Positions 24,923-32,738 of a stretch of DNA of 64,000 nucleotides are shown here, piece after piece; the first letter of the stretch is position 1; each line of letters opens with the position of its first letter. Origin of the DNA: a bacterium (lineage in GTDB: Bacteria > Auribacterota > UBA3054); contig JAFYXV010000007.1 of assembly GCA_017557885.1 (NCBI GenBank), forward strand, positions 124,001-188,000, read 5' to 3'. A program made the position numbers and the translations under genes. Under the pieces are notes generated by a model. It was not told where the DNA came from. It did not search any database and saw only the letters and a program-made list of their open reading frames with translations.

Positions 24923-25644
24923 GAAACGATATGAAGAGATTTTTCGGGATAACATTGTGCGCGCTTTTTGCTTTTTCCGCCCTTTCCGTTATGGCGGAGA
25001 AACCGGGTTTCAAGAAATACACGGGCTCATATAACCTGACCGCCAACGGTGCGGCCTACACCGTCATAGTCGCAAAGGACGGTTACACCACCATATTGGG
25101 CGGCCAGGACAAGGACCCAGTGGCCGGCAAGGTGAAATTCTGGAAGAACCGCCAGGAGATGCGTCTCCTGTATCCGAAGTACACCTTCAAAGGCTTCGCC
25201 AATTCCTTAGACCTCATTTCCGGCGAATTCATGGACATCACCCAGGGCGCCGATTACGTGGACGCCACGCTGCAAAGGTCCGACGACCCCATCTTCCACA
25301 TAAAGTTCATGAAGAGCAGCAAAAAGCAGGTCAAGGGCGACGTCTTCTACAACTACGGCAAGGACGTCAAACCCAGAAGCTACTACATCGCTTTCTATTA
25401 CAGGACCGACGACGACAGGACTTATTATTTGCGCAAGACCCAGAAGATCTCCCGCCTCGGTTTCTTCCATCAGAATTTCCCGAAATTCTTCCAGGTGGAC
25501 GCCTATATCGTCTCCGAAGAAGGCTTGGCCGATCTGCCGGAGGAATACACCAGCCAACTGTCTGTTGACGGGAAAAAGATCATGGCTTACAACTACTGCG
25601 AACCCGGGTATAAGCAGCCCAGGGACGTTTATAAATCCAAATAA
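24919..25644 (+). CDS. Exported protein of unknown function
   Basis: Protein of 241 residues with a cleavable signal peptide (core ITLCALFAFSALSVMA, cut after AMA-like MAE). The mature chain is rich in Tyr, Lys and beta-strand-forming stretches (YTGSYNLTANGAAYTVIVAKD). I do not recognise the family. It overlaps the upstream lipoprotein by four bases (ATGA) and is the last gene of the bamA operon, followed by two terminators. Its place suggests a periplasmic or outer-membrane role. No catalytic motif is visible. Confidence 0.65.
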   Translation: MRNDMKRFFGITLCALFAFSALSVMAEKPGFKKYTGSYNLTANGAAYTVIVAKDGYTTILGGQDKDPVAGKVKFWKNRQEMRLLYPKYTFKGFANSLDLISGEFMDITQGADYVDATLQRSDDPIFHIKFMKSSKKQVKGDVFYNYGKDVKPRSYYIAFYYRTDDDRTYYLRKTQKISRLGFFHQNFPKFFQVDAYIVSEEGLADLPEEYTSQLSVDGKKIMAYNYCEPGYKQPRDVYKSK

Positions 25645-25682
25645 ATTATTTTTTCAATCAAATTCTTCTCCTACATGTTTGG

Positions 25683-25709
25683 GCGGACGGGGCAACTCGT
25701 CCGCTTTTT
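25683..25709 (+). terminator. First terminator of the bamA operon
   Basis: GCGGACG (25683-25689) pairs with CGTCCGC (25698-25704) and is followed by five T. Confidence 0.65.
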
Positions 25710-25746
25710 ATTTCCGCCTCTGCGGGCAAAGATCCCCAGGCGTAAA

Positions 25747-25773
25747 AAAAGCTCCGCCTGCGGCGGAGCTTTT
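25747..25773. terminator. Bidirectional terminator between convergent genes
   Basis: A 12-base stem (AAAAGCTCCGCC and complement) with a TGC loop. A-run and T-run flank it on either side, so it can stop the bamA operon and the minus-strand genes that end at 25797. Confidence 0.8.
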
Positions 25774-25796
25774 ATCTAACTTCTTTTTCTTGTTCT

Positions 25797-26141
25797 TTAT
25801 TTGAAAATGAAGTAGGCGGCGGCCACCATGCAGATGGCGGCGTAGAGGAAGTTCCAGGAGACCTTCTCCTTCATGATGAAGATCGCGAAGGGCACGAAGA
25901 CCGAGAGCGTAACGATCTCCTGGGTGATCTTCATCTGCATGAGGGTGAAGGACTGGTTGCCGAAGCGATTGGCCGGGATCATGATGCTGTATTCGAAGAA
26001 GGCTATCACCCAGCTTGTCAGAATGGCGAGGATAACGGGGGAGTCGGCTCTGTTTTTCAGGTGATAGTACCAGGCGAAAGTCATGAAGATGTTCGAGAGG
26101 ACGAGAAGCGACGCGTAAATGCAAAAATTGGAGATCTTCAT
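25797..26141 (-). CDS. DUF486 small membrane protein (DMT-like)
   Basis: Protein of 114 residues with four hydrophobic helices, matching the DUF486 pattern: FAWYYHLKN, SWVIAFFEYSIMIPANRFG and MKITQEIVTLSVFV. The family is related to the EamA/DMT small transporters, but no substrate is known. Two starts are possible. The ATG at 26141 overlaps the upstream stop as ATGA and is preferred; an ATG at 26159 would add six residues. It is the last gene of the minus-strand run that begins at dapL. Confidence 0.75.
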   Translation of the reverse strand: MKISNFCIYASLLVLSNIFMTFAWYYHLKNRADSPVILAILTSWVIAFFEYSIMIPANRFGNQSFTLMQMKITQEIVTLSVFVPFAIFIMKEKVSWNFLYAAICMVAAAYFIFK

Positions 26142-26524
26142 ATTGAATATTTGCTCCATGCGGTGCCTGTGTTGGGGGGCGCAATTCTTACGGTTAACTG
26201 AGTTTTCAAATGTTCCAGGGCGTCTGATATTTTTTCAGACTGATTTTCCGGAAGCTCGCACAAAAGGATCGGCGCTTGCGAGGCGGCGGCCCTGGCGAGG
26301 GCGGCGAGATAAAGCTCGTCTTCCGTTAGCTCCCGGCAGGCCTTGTAAAAAATGGGGGAGAGCCAGGGCCAGCTTTCCATTTCCGCGGTTCTCGCTTTTA
26401 TCTCATCGCTCGTATAGCCGCGCAGCATAAGGTCGCCCAGGACGTTCTTGAAGACCGTCATGTGCGGATAAAAGGCGTGCCGCGGGGAAACGAAAGCGGT
26501 GTCAGCTGAACCGAAAGCGAACAT
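26138..26524 (-). CDS. Degenerate ABC-transporter ATPase fragment
   Basis: Protein of 128 residues that aligns by eye with the second half of a MalK/UgpC-type ABC ATPase. HAFYPHMTVFKNVLGDLMLRG corresponds to the segment after the Q-loop, split here as HAFYPHMTV and FKNVLGDLMLRG; ELTEDELYLAALARAA replaces ELSGGQxQRVALARAL; and APILLCELPEN replaces the Walker B LLLDEP. There is no Walker A and the signature Gly-Gly and Walker B Asp are lost, so it cannot hydrolyse ATP in the usual way. The frame is intact and overlaps both neighbours, so it may be expressed. It is either a decaying relic or a repurposed binding domain. Confidence 0.5.
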   Translation of the reverse strand: MFAFGSADTAFVSPRHAFYPHMTVFKNVLGDLMLRGYTSDEIKARTAEMESWPWLSPIFYKACRELTEDELYLAALARAAASQAPILLCELPENQSEKISDALEHLKTQLTVRIAPPNTGTAWSKYSI

Positions 26525-27984
26525 TACTTTTTGTCGGCCGTCTTGGCTATGAAGCTGACGATGTCGTTTTTCAATTTCGCGCGCTCCTTGTCGATGGTGT
26601 ACATCATGTGCCCGCCCTGATAGTAGGTCTGGGTGATGTTTTTCTTCAAGTCCGGCGTCAGGGGCATGTGGTTCACCGTGTGCCAGGTGGCAAAATACGG
26701 CGTGGCAAGGTCAAAGTAGCCGTTGGCGATGAGGACCTTCAGGTCCGTATTGCGGCAGATGGCCTGGCGCAGCCTGTCGCTGACGTTGACGTATTTTCCG
26801 TCGTGGTCGGATTTCCAGGGATGGGCGCGGCCCGTCAGGACCAGGTAAAGCTTCTCGGAGGAGTAGCCCAGCTCCTGGGTGACGTAGTCGTTGAAACAGG
26901 TGGTGAAAACGCCGGCGGTGGCGGAATGAGAGGGATCGGTCTCGGGATGGTCGCCAGCACGTTCGCCGTCGCGGCCTTTTATTCTGCCGTCGAAGCGGCC
27001 CACGGAATAGCCTTCCTCTTTCAGGAGGTTTTTGGTGAAGCGCCAGATACTGGGCTTCAGGTTGCAGTCAAGCACGAACTGCTCTGTGAGTCCGGTGTAG
27101 GCGGCGAGTTTTTTCGCGACTTCCTGCTTTTCATCTTCAGGAAGTTCGGTGCCTAAAAAGAGCGCGCGGAGGTATTCGTTGACCGCGAAGTTTTCCACTT
27201 CCGCCAGGAAATCGTCCTGCTTTTGTCCAACGCCGGCTTTCTTGTGATAGTGGGCGATGGCGGCGTAGGTGGGCAAAAAGAGGATGTAGGGGAGGTCGTT
27301 GCCGAAGTCAAATCTGGCGGTGCCGAAATCAAGGATGGAGGAAACGAGGATGATGCCGTTCAGGTACATGCCCTGCTCGTTGTTCAGGTATCCGGCAAGC
27401 CCTGCGGAGCGCGTCGTGCCGTAGCTTTCGCCTAAAAGGTACTTCGGGGACATCCAGCGGCCCTGCTGGCTGCAGAAACGCATGATGAAGTCGCCCATGG
27501 CCTCGATGTCTTTTTCAAGTCCGTGGAACTCGTCTTCGTGCTCGAGGTCTTCGGCGCGGGAGAAGCCCGTGCTGACAGGATCGACGAAGACCAGGTCGGC
27601 GACGTCAAGGAGAGTTTCCTTGTTGTCCACGATCTCAAAGGGCGGTTTGGGAGCGGAGCCGTCGGCGTTCATTTTGCAGCGCCTGGGTCCGAAGGCGCCC
27701 ATGTGCAGCCAGATGGAGGAACTGCCGGGGCCGCCGTTGTAGATGAAGATAACGGGGCGCTTCTTGAGATCTTTGACGCCGCTCTTCTGGTAATAGGTGA
27801 AGAAGATGCGGGCTTTTATTTTGCTCTCGTCCTTGTGTTCGCGAAGGAAGAGCGTTCCGGCGGTGGCGGTGTAATCAAGTTTTTGCGTTCCCAGTTTGAG
27901 GGAATGGGAAGTCGTTACGCGCTGCTCCTTTTCTTCCTTCGGAGTTTCGGCGGCTTCTTTGTTTTTCTTTTCTTCGTTTTCCAT
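26524..27984 (-). CDS. S10-family serine carboxypeptidase
   Basis: Protein of 486 residues with the alpha/beta-hydrolase triad of peptidase family S10: GGPGSSS (oxyanion strand), GESYGTTR (nucleophile Ser), a late Asp in NGYFDLATPY and His in GGHMMYT. S10 enzymes remove C-terminal residues from peptides. The N-terminus is a charged Glu/Lys stretch without a signal peptide, so the enzyme appears cytoplasmic, unlike most of the family. I start at the ATG at 27984; a TTG at 28011 would overlap rnfA by 11 bases. It lies between the rnf genes and the ABC relic and probably reads through from them. Confidence 0.85.
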   Translation of the reverse strand: MENEEKKNKEAAETPKEEKEQRVTTSHSLKLGTQKLDYTATAGTLFLREHKDESKIKARIFFTYYQKSGVKDLKKRPVIFIYNGGPGSSSIWLHMGAFGPRRCKMNADGSAPKPPFEIVDNKETLLDVADLVFVDPVSTGFSRAEDLEHEDEFHGLEKDIEAMGDFIMRFCSQQGRWMSPKYLLGESYGTTRSAGLAGYLNNEQGMYLNGIILVSSILDFGTARFDFGNDLPYILFLPTYAAIAHYHKKAGVGQKQDDFLAEVENFAVNEYLRALFLGTELPEDEKQEVAKKLAAYTGLTEQFVLDCNLKPSIWRFTKNLLKEEGYSVGRFDGRIKGRDGERAGDHPETDPSHSATAGVFTTCFNDYVTQELGYSSEKLYLVLTGRAHPWKSDHDGKYVNVSDRLRQAICRNTDLKVLIANGYFDLATPYFATWHTVNHMPLTPDLKKNITQTYYQGGHMMYTIDKERAKLKNDIVSFIAKTADKK

Positions 27985-28000
27985 TTTTGTGCGATCAAAA

Positions 28001-28675
28001 TTATTTAACAAGTCCGGCGAAGCCCATGAAGGCTATGGCCAAAAGCGCGGCGGTCAAAAAGGCGATGGGCATTCCCCTGAAAGGCTTGGGAATGTCAACC
28101 AGCGCCAGACGCTCCCTGATGCCCGCCATCAGCATTAGGGCGAGTAGGAAGCCGCATCCGGCGCCAAACCCCTGTAAAACGCCAAAGAGGAGGCTCATTG
28201 GGTGTCCGTAGCCCAGGGCCGTGCCGTTGATGGTCACGCCTTCGATGTTGAGGATCGTAACGCCAAGGACGGCGCAGTTCGTCGTGATAAGGGGAAGGTA
28301 GATGCCCAAGGCCGCGTAAAGGGGCGGGGCGATCTTCTGGATGACCATCTCCACGAACTGCACGAGAGCCGCGATGACAAGGATGAAGACCAGCGTCATG
28401 AGGTAGCGCAGGTCGAAAGATTCAACGCCTTTTTCCCCGCCGAAGATCTTGTAGAAGAGATTGCTCTCGGAGGGATAGAGGAAGAAGTGATAGACGAGCC
28501 AGCAGACGACGCTGGCGAGCGTCATGACGAAGATGACGGCGAGCCCCATGCCCAGGGCCGACTTCTTTTCCGTGGATACGCCGATGTAGGGGCAGTAGCC
28601 AAGGAAGCGCGAGAAAATGAAGTTGTTGACGAGAACAACCGAAATGATGACTAAAAAGGCAGTGGCAAGGTTCAT
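28001..28675 (-). CDS. rnfA: Rnf electron-transport complex subunit A
   Basis: Integral membrane protein of 224 residues with six helices, homologous to RnfA/NqrE. Motifs: NNFIFSRFLGYCPYIGVS with the Cys that in NqrE/RnfA helps bind an intramembrane iron-sulfur centre, and LPLITTNCAVLGVTILN with the second Cys. The complex couples ferredoxin:NAD+ electron transfer to Na+ or H+ export. A 27-residue insert around YPSESNLFYKIFGGEKG is somewhat longer than usual. It overlaps rnfE by four bases and follows it in the operon D-G-E-A. Confidence 0.9.
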   Translation of the reverse strand: MNLATAFLVIISVVLVNNFIFSRFLGYCPYIGVSTEKKSALGMGLAVIFVMTLASVVCWLVYHFFLYPSESNLFYKIFGGEKGVESFDLRYLMTLVFILVIAALVQFVEMVIQKIAPPLYAALGIYLPLITTNCAVLGVTILNIEGVTINGTALGYGHPMSLLFGVLQGFGAGCGFLLALMLMAGIRERLALVDIPKPFRGMPIAFLTAALLAIAFMGFAGLVK

Positions 28676-29265
28676 TTGGCTCTCCTCTGGGATAAGACGT
28701 TACGCACGGCCATGACCAGTCCGAAAGTTAATAGCGCGCCGGCTGGGAGGATCATGATGCCGATGGGGTCCCAGCCGGGAATGACCGTCAGACCGAACCA
28801 TTTGTTGGCGCCCAAAACTTCCCTGATGGTGGCGATGATGGAGATGGCGATAAGGAAGCCAATTCCCATGCCCAGGCCGTCCAGGGCGGCTCTCAGGGGA
28901 TTGTTCTTGGCGGCGAAAGCTTCCGCACGGCCAAGGATGATGCAGTTCACCACGATCAATTTTATGAAGAGTCCGATGGCCTTGCTAAGTTCCGGCGCGA
29001 AGCCCGCGATCAGCATATCGACTACCGTCACCAAAAAAGCGATGACGATGATGTAGCAGGGGATCCTGATCTTGGAGGGCACGAAGCCCTTTATAAGGGA
29101 AATGATGATGTTGGAGAAGGTCAGGACTGCGATGACGGAAAGCCCCATGCCCACGGCGTTGCGCATGCTTCCGCTGGTTGCGAGAGTCGGGCACAAGCCC
29201 AAGGAAAGGACCAGTACAGGGTTTTTCTCCCAGATGCCTTTCAGGAATTCACGAAAAAGACTCAT
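28672..29265 (-). CDS. rnfE: Rnf electron-transport complex subunit E
   Basis: Membrane protein of 197 residues, six helices, homologous to RnfE/NqrD. It has NPVLVLSLGLCPTLATSGS with the conserved Cys, and IVVNCIILGRAEAFA with the second Cys of the paired membrane iron-sulfur site that it shares with RnfA. Length is normal. It starts directly after rnfG with no gap and ends overlapping rnfA, so translation is likely coupled. Confidence 0.92.
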   Translation of the reverse strand: MSLFREFLKGIWEKNPVLVLSLGLCPTLATSGSMRNAVGMGLSVIAVLTFSNIIISLIKGFVPSKIRIPCYIIVIAFLVTVVDMLIAGFAPELSKAIGLFIKLIVVNCIILGRAEAFAAKNNPLRAALDGLGMGIGFLIAISIIATIREVLGANKWFGLTVIPGWDPIGIMILPAGALLTFGLVMAVRNVLSQRRAK

Positions 29266-29907
29266 TTATTTTCCCTCCTTTTTCGCTTTCAGAAAAAGCT
29301 CGATGGGTTCTTTGACCGCCTTCGTCACGGCGGTAGATGTTATGGTCGCGCCGGAAAGCGCGGTGATGTGCTTCGGATCTTTCGTCTTCACGACAATGAG
29401 ATCCTCGGGCGTCTTGCCGGAGAACTGCGCCTGGAACCAGGGGATCTGGCTCTCCTCAGATTTTTCTTCCTTCGCGGAGAAGAGTCCTTTGATGGCGCTA
29501 AATATGGTGTCGTTGGAAGGAAGCGCGTCCACTTCCGCACCTAAGCCCGGAGTTTCCGCCTGCTCGAGCACTCTGATGGCGACGACCTTGCCGTCGGGCT
29601 CGATGCCGGAGAGAACTTTGATCTGGGACTGATAGCCGCCGACCTGGTACAAAAGTTCGTAGCCGATCACGTTCTTGCTTTCGTCGAAGACTTCGTAATA
29701 AGAAATAGTCTTGCCTTCCGCTTCCAGCGTTTTCAGTTCGCCAAAAGCTGCGGCGCTGGGGAAAGCCAGTTTCTGGCCTTCCTCGAGTCTCTTCGACTGG
29801 GCGGCTTGAATAGGCTCCTTGGTGATCCTGTCAACCAGAGACAAGCCTACGCCGGCCACGCCGGCAATGATGAGAAGGACTAAGCCGTAATGCAGTATAG
29901 TTTTCAT
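29266..29907 (-). CDS. rnfG: Rnf electron-transport complex subunit G
   Basis: Protein of 213 residues with one N-terminal membrane helix (residues about 5-24) and a periplasmic FMN-binding domain. The flavin is covalently attached to the second Thr of the motif SGATITST (about residues 184-191), and the sequence ETPGLGAE typical of RnfG/NqrC is also present. It receives electrons within the pump. Overlap of four bases with rnfD. Confidence 0.92.
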   Translation of the reverse strand: MKTILHYGLVLLIIAGVAGVGLSLVDRITKEPIQAAQSKRLEEGQKLAFPSAAAFGELKTLEAEGKTISYYEVFDESKNVIGYELLYQVGGYQSQIKVLSGIEPDGKVVAIRVLEQAETPGLGAEVDALPSNDTIFSAIKGLFSAKEEKSEESQIPWFQAQFSGKTPEDLIVVKTKDPKHITALSGATITSTAVTKAVKEPIELFLKAKKEGK

Positions 29908-30884
29908 TTCTTGCCCGTCCCGAATACTCTGTTAGAAATAAGACCGTCGATCAAGGGCACTGTGGCGTTCATGATCAGAATGGAGTAGGAAACGCCCTCC
30001 GGATAACCGCCCCAGCGTCTTATTATGAAAGTCAAAAGTCCGCAGCCAAATCCGAAGATCAGTTGCCCTTTGTGCGTCAGCGGGGAAGTGACCATGTCGG
30101 TAGCCATGAACCAGGCTCCCAGCATCGCGCCGCCCGAGAGGATCGCGAAAAGCGGATCGCCCTTGAAGATCAGAGTGACCACGGCCAGCGTCACAAGGAA
30201 GCTTACGGGGATGTGCCAACTTATGATGCCTCTTATGAGCAGGAAAAGGCCGCCCAGAAGCAGCAGCGCGGCGGATATCTCGCCCACGCAGCCAATGGCG
30301 CCTCTGCCGTAGCCGAAGAGGAGGTCAAGGTACATGCTGCCCTTCGAACCGAAAGCCTGCATAAGAGCCTCCTGGCCGCCTTCCTTTAAGAGTCCCAAAG
30401 GAGTCGCCTGGGAGACGGCGTCCACGGGGTTGCCGAATTGGGTGCCCAGGGTCCAGCTGGTCATGTGCTTCGGGAAAGAGGCCAAAAGGAAGGCGCGGCC
30501 GATCAACGCCGGGTTGAAAATGTTGCAGCCCAATCCGCCGAAGCACTGCTTGACTATTATGACAGCCAGCGCCGTGCCGAGCATCGGCATCCACAAGGGA
30601 ATGGTCGGCGGAACGTTGAAGGAGACTAAGAGCCCGGTCAGCGCCGCGCTGCCGTCCCAGCAGGATCTGATTGGCTGATGTCTGATCTTGAGGCAAATTG
30701 CCTCGCATACCATGGCGAATAGAACGCAGACGATCGTTAATTTGACCGCCATGAGCCCGAAGATCACGTAGCTCCAGATCAAAGCCGGCAGCAGCGCGAA
30801 AAAGACCGTCCACATGACTTTCGGGATGGAGTCTCCCGACCTGATGTGGGGCGATGAGGAAAGACGAAGAAGTTTTGTTTCCAT
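29904..30884 (-). CDS. rnfD: Rnf electron-transport complex subunit D
   Basis: Membrane protein of 326 residues homologous to RnfD/NqrB, of RnfD length. Motifs: SSPHIRSGDS at the N-terminus, GGLGCNIFNPALIGRAFLL in the middle and SQATPLG, the equivalent of the S-x-A-T site where FMN is bound to Thr. It is the first rnf gene here; folK is directly upstream (nine bases) instead of rnfC. The soluble subunits RnfC and RnfB, needed for activity, must be encoded elsewhere. Confidence 0.9.
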   Translation of the reverse strand: METKLLRLSSSPHIRSGDSIPKVMWTVFFALLPALIWSYVIFGLMAVKLTIVCVLFAMVCEAICLKIRHQPIRSCWDGSAALTGLLVSFNVPPTIPLWMPMLGTALAVIIVKQCFGGLGCNIFNPALIGRAFLLASFPKHMTSWTLGTQFGNPVDAVSQATPLGLLKEGGQEALMQAFGSKGSMYLDLLFGYGRGAIGCVGEISAALLLLGGLFLLIRGIISWHIPVSFLVTLAVVTLIFKGDPLFAILSGGAMLGAWFMATDMVTSPLTHKGQLIFGFGCGLLTFIIRRWGGYPEGVSYSILIMNATVPLIDGLISNRVFGTGKK

Positions 30885-30893
30885 ATGTTTAAA

Positions 30894-31385
30894 TTATGCT
30901 TGTTGCAAAATAAAAGCGGGGGCGAAGAGCCTGACTTCCTGAGCGTCAAGAAGAGATGCGTATTCCTTGCCGAATTGGAAAGCATCTTTCTGCAATTCCC
31001 TCAGGGGCGCAAGCACGAAGAGCCTTTCTTTTATCCTGGGATGCGGGATCGTGAGTTCCGGTTCGTTCACGCACTCATCATTGAAAGTCAGCATGTCGAT
31101 ATCGCAAGTCCTGGGAGAATTCTTTTCATGCTCATTCGGTCTGCCCAGTTCCTTTTCGATGCTCTGGGTAAAAGCGAGCAGTTCGCGCTCATTCATTTCA
31201 TGTTCGCAGGAGACGACCATGTTGAGGAAAGGAGAGCTGCCGGCGGTACAGTCTATGGGCGCGGTCTCCCAGACGGAAGACAACGAAGTGACAGCAACCT
31301 TCTCGCGCAGCTTTGCCACTGCGCTCTTAAGATTGCCAAGTCTGTCACCCAGATTTGACCCAAGACTGAGATAGCTTAATGTCAT
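30894..31385 (-). CDS. folK: 2-amino-4-hydroxy-6-hydroxymethyldihydropteridine pyrophosphokinase
   Basis: Protein of 163 residues (HPPK) that transfers pyrophosphate from ATP to the pterin in folate synthesis. Motifs: SLGSNLGDR at the N-terminus, SPRTCDIDML with the two catalytic metal-binding Asp, and IPHPRIKERLFVLAPL. Length is normal. It overlaps dapL by four bases and precedes rnfD by nine, so it sits inside a dapL-folK-rnf transcript. Confidence 0.93.
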   Translation of the reverse strand: MTLSYLSLGSNLGDRLGNLKSAVAKLREKVAVTSLSSVWETAPIDCTAGSSPFLNMVVSCEHEMNERELLAFTQSIEKELGRPNEHEKNSPRTCDIDMLTFNDECVNEPELTIPHPRIKERLFVLAPLRELQKDAFQFGKEYASLLDAQEVRLFAPAFILQQA

Positions 31386-32554
31386 TTGTAAATGTTGAGC
31401 TTTTTGATCCTTTCCACCGCTTCAAGGAGCCTTTCCTTGGGAGCGGTCAGAGTCATCCTGATATAGCCTTCGCCGGAGGGGCCGAAGCCGTTGCCGGGAG
31501 TGGCCACCATCGCCGCTTCCTTAAGAAGTTTCATGGCGGTCTCCTTGCTCGTCATGCCCTGAGGCACGGGCGCCCAGACGTAAAAGGCCGCCTGACTAGG
31601 CTTCACGGGACAGCCCAGGGCCTGCAGGCCATTGACTAGCGCATCCCTTCTTTCCTGGTAAGTACGAAGCAGCTCTTCGCGCCAACTTTGGTCGCCCGTC
31701 AGAGCTTCCACTGCGGCGTCCTGGACGGCGCCGAAGATGCCGGAGTCGAGGTTTCCCTTGATGCGGGAGAGCCCGGCCACCAATGACGGATTGCCCACCG
31801 CGAAAGCCACCCTCCAGCCCGTCATATTGTAGGTCTTGGAAAGCGAGTAGTACTCCACGCAGTATTCCTTGGCGCCCTCAACTTCCAGGAAGGAATGGGG
31901 CTTGATGCCGTCGTAGTAAACGTCGGCGTAGGCCGCGTCGTGGGCGATGATGATGTTGTATTTCTTCGCGAAGTCCAGGGCTTTCTTGTAAAAGGAGAGC
32001 GGCGCGGTGACAGCTATGGGGTTGTTGGGGTAGCAGAGGAACATCATCTTCGCCCTCTGCGCAATTTCTTCCGGAATGGCGTCAAGGTCGGGAAGATAAT
32101 CGTTCTCTTCCTTAAGCGGCATATAGTAAGTCTCGGCGTCAGCGAAAAGCGTACCGGAATGATAGACCGGGTATCCCGGTTCCGGAACGAGCACCACTTC
32201 GCCAGGGTTGACGAACGCAAGGTGGATATGCCCGATGCCTTCCTTGGAGCCAAGGAGCGGTATGATCTCGGTGTTGGGATCAACGGTCACGCCGAAACGG
32301 GTTTTATAATAAGCGGCGCAGGCTTCTCTCAGAGCCTGTTTGCCGTTGCCAAAGTCGTACTGATGGTTGGCGGGATTCAGGGCGGCTTTTCTTAAAGCTT
32401 CCACGATGTGCGGAGGAGTGGGGAGGTCAGGGTCGCCGATGCCCAGATTGATGACGTCCGCGCCCGATTTCTTCAGTTCGCTTTTCAGAGCGTCGATCTC
32501 TTGGAAGAGATACGGCGGCAGCATGGAAAGCCTTTTGGAAAGGGGAAAATCCAT
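31382..32554 (-). CDS. dapL: LL-diaminopimelate aminotransferase
   Basis: Fold-type I PLP enzyme of 390 residues. The N-terminus PPYLFQEIDALK and the phrases INLGIGDPDLPTP, LGSKEGIGHIHLAFVNPGE and YSLSKTYNMTGWRVAFAVG (PLP Lys in SLSK) match the DapL branch rather than plain aspartate aminotransferases. It makes LL-DAP from tetrahydrodipicolinate in one step, giving the meso-DAP that MurE uses and also lysine. AAGGAA precedes the ATG. A TATAAT-type -10 lies at 32593-32598. First gene of the minus-strand run down to 25.8 kb. Confidence 0.88.
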   Translation of the reverse strand: MDFPLSKRLSMLPPYLFQEIDALKSELKKSGADVINLGIGDPDLPTPPHIVEALRKAALNPANHQYDFGNGKQALREACAAYYKTRFGVTVDPNTEIIPLLGSKEGIGHIHLAFVNPGEVVLVPEPGYPVYHSGTLFADAETYYMPLKEENDYLPDLDAIPEEIAQRAKMMFLCYPNNPIAVTAPLSFYKKALDFAKKYNIIIAHDAAYADVYYDGIKPHSFLEVEGAKEYCVEYYSLSKTYNMTGWRVAFAVGNPSLVAGLSRIKGNLDSGIFGAVQDAAVEALTGDQSWREELLRTYQERRDALVNGLQALGCPVKPSQAAFYVWAPVPQGMTSKETAMKLLKEAAMVATPGNGFGPSGEGYIRMTLTAPKERLLEAVERIKKLNIYK

Positions 32555-32592
32555 TTGGTTCCTTAATTGATTTGTAAGTTAGTTTAAATGAA

Positions 32593-32598
32593 ATTATA
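32593..32598 (-). promoter_or_regulatory. -10 element for the dapL operon
   Basis: Minus-strand TATAAT, 38 bases before the dapL ATG. No clear -35 was found. Confidence 0.45.
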
Positions 32599-32660
32599 CC
32601 ATAACGCTCCCCTTTGATGTGGAAATGAGCGCCCTTCGCCTCCAACGCAGGGTGAAGCGA

Positions 32661-32689
32661 TTGCATAAAACATTGGGAAAGGTTAAAAT
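32661..32689 (+). promoter_or_regulatory. Promoter of the 32.7-kb exported protein
   Basis: TTGCAT (32661-32666), 17-base spacer, TAAAAT (32684-32689). It lies inside the longer open frame, so the ATG at 32739 rather than any earlier codon is the start. Confidence 0.55.
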
Positions 32690-32738
32690 TATTAGGTCAT
32701 ATACAGTTCGTTTTAACCTTAGACAACTTTCGGCAGAA

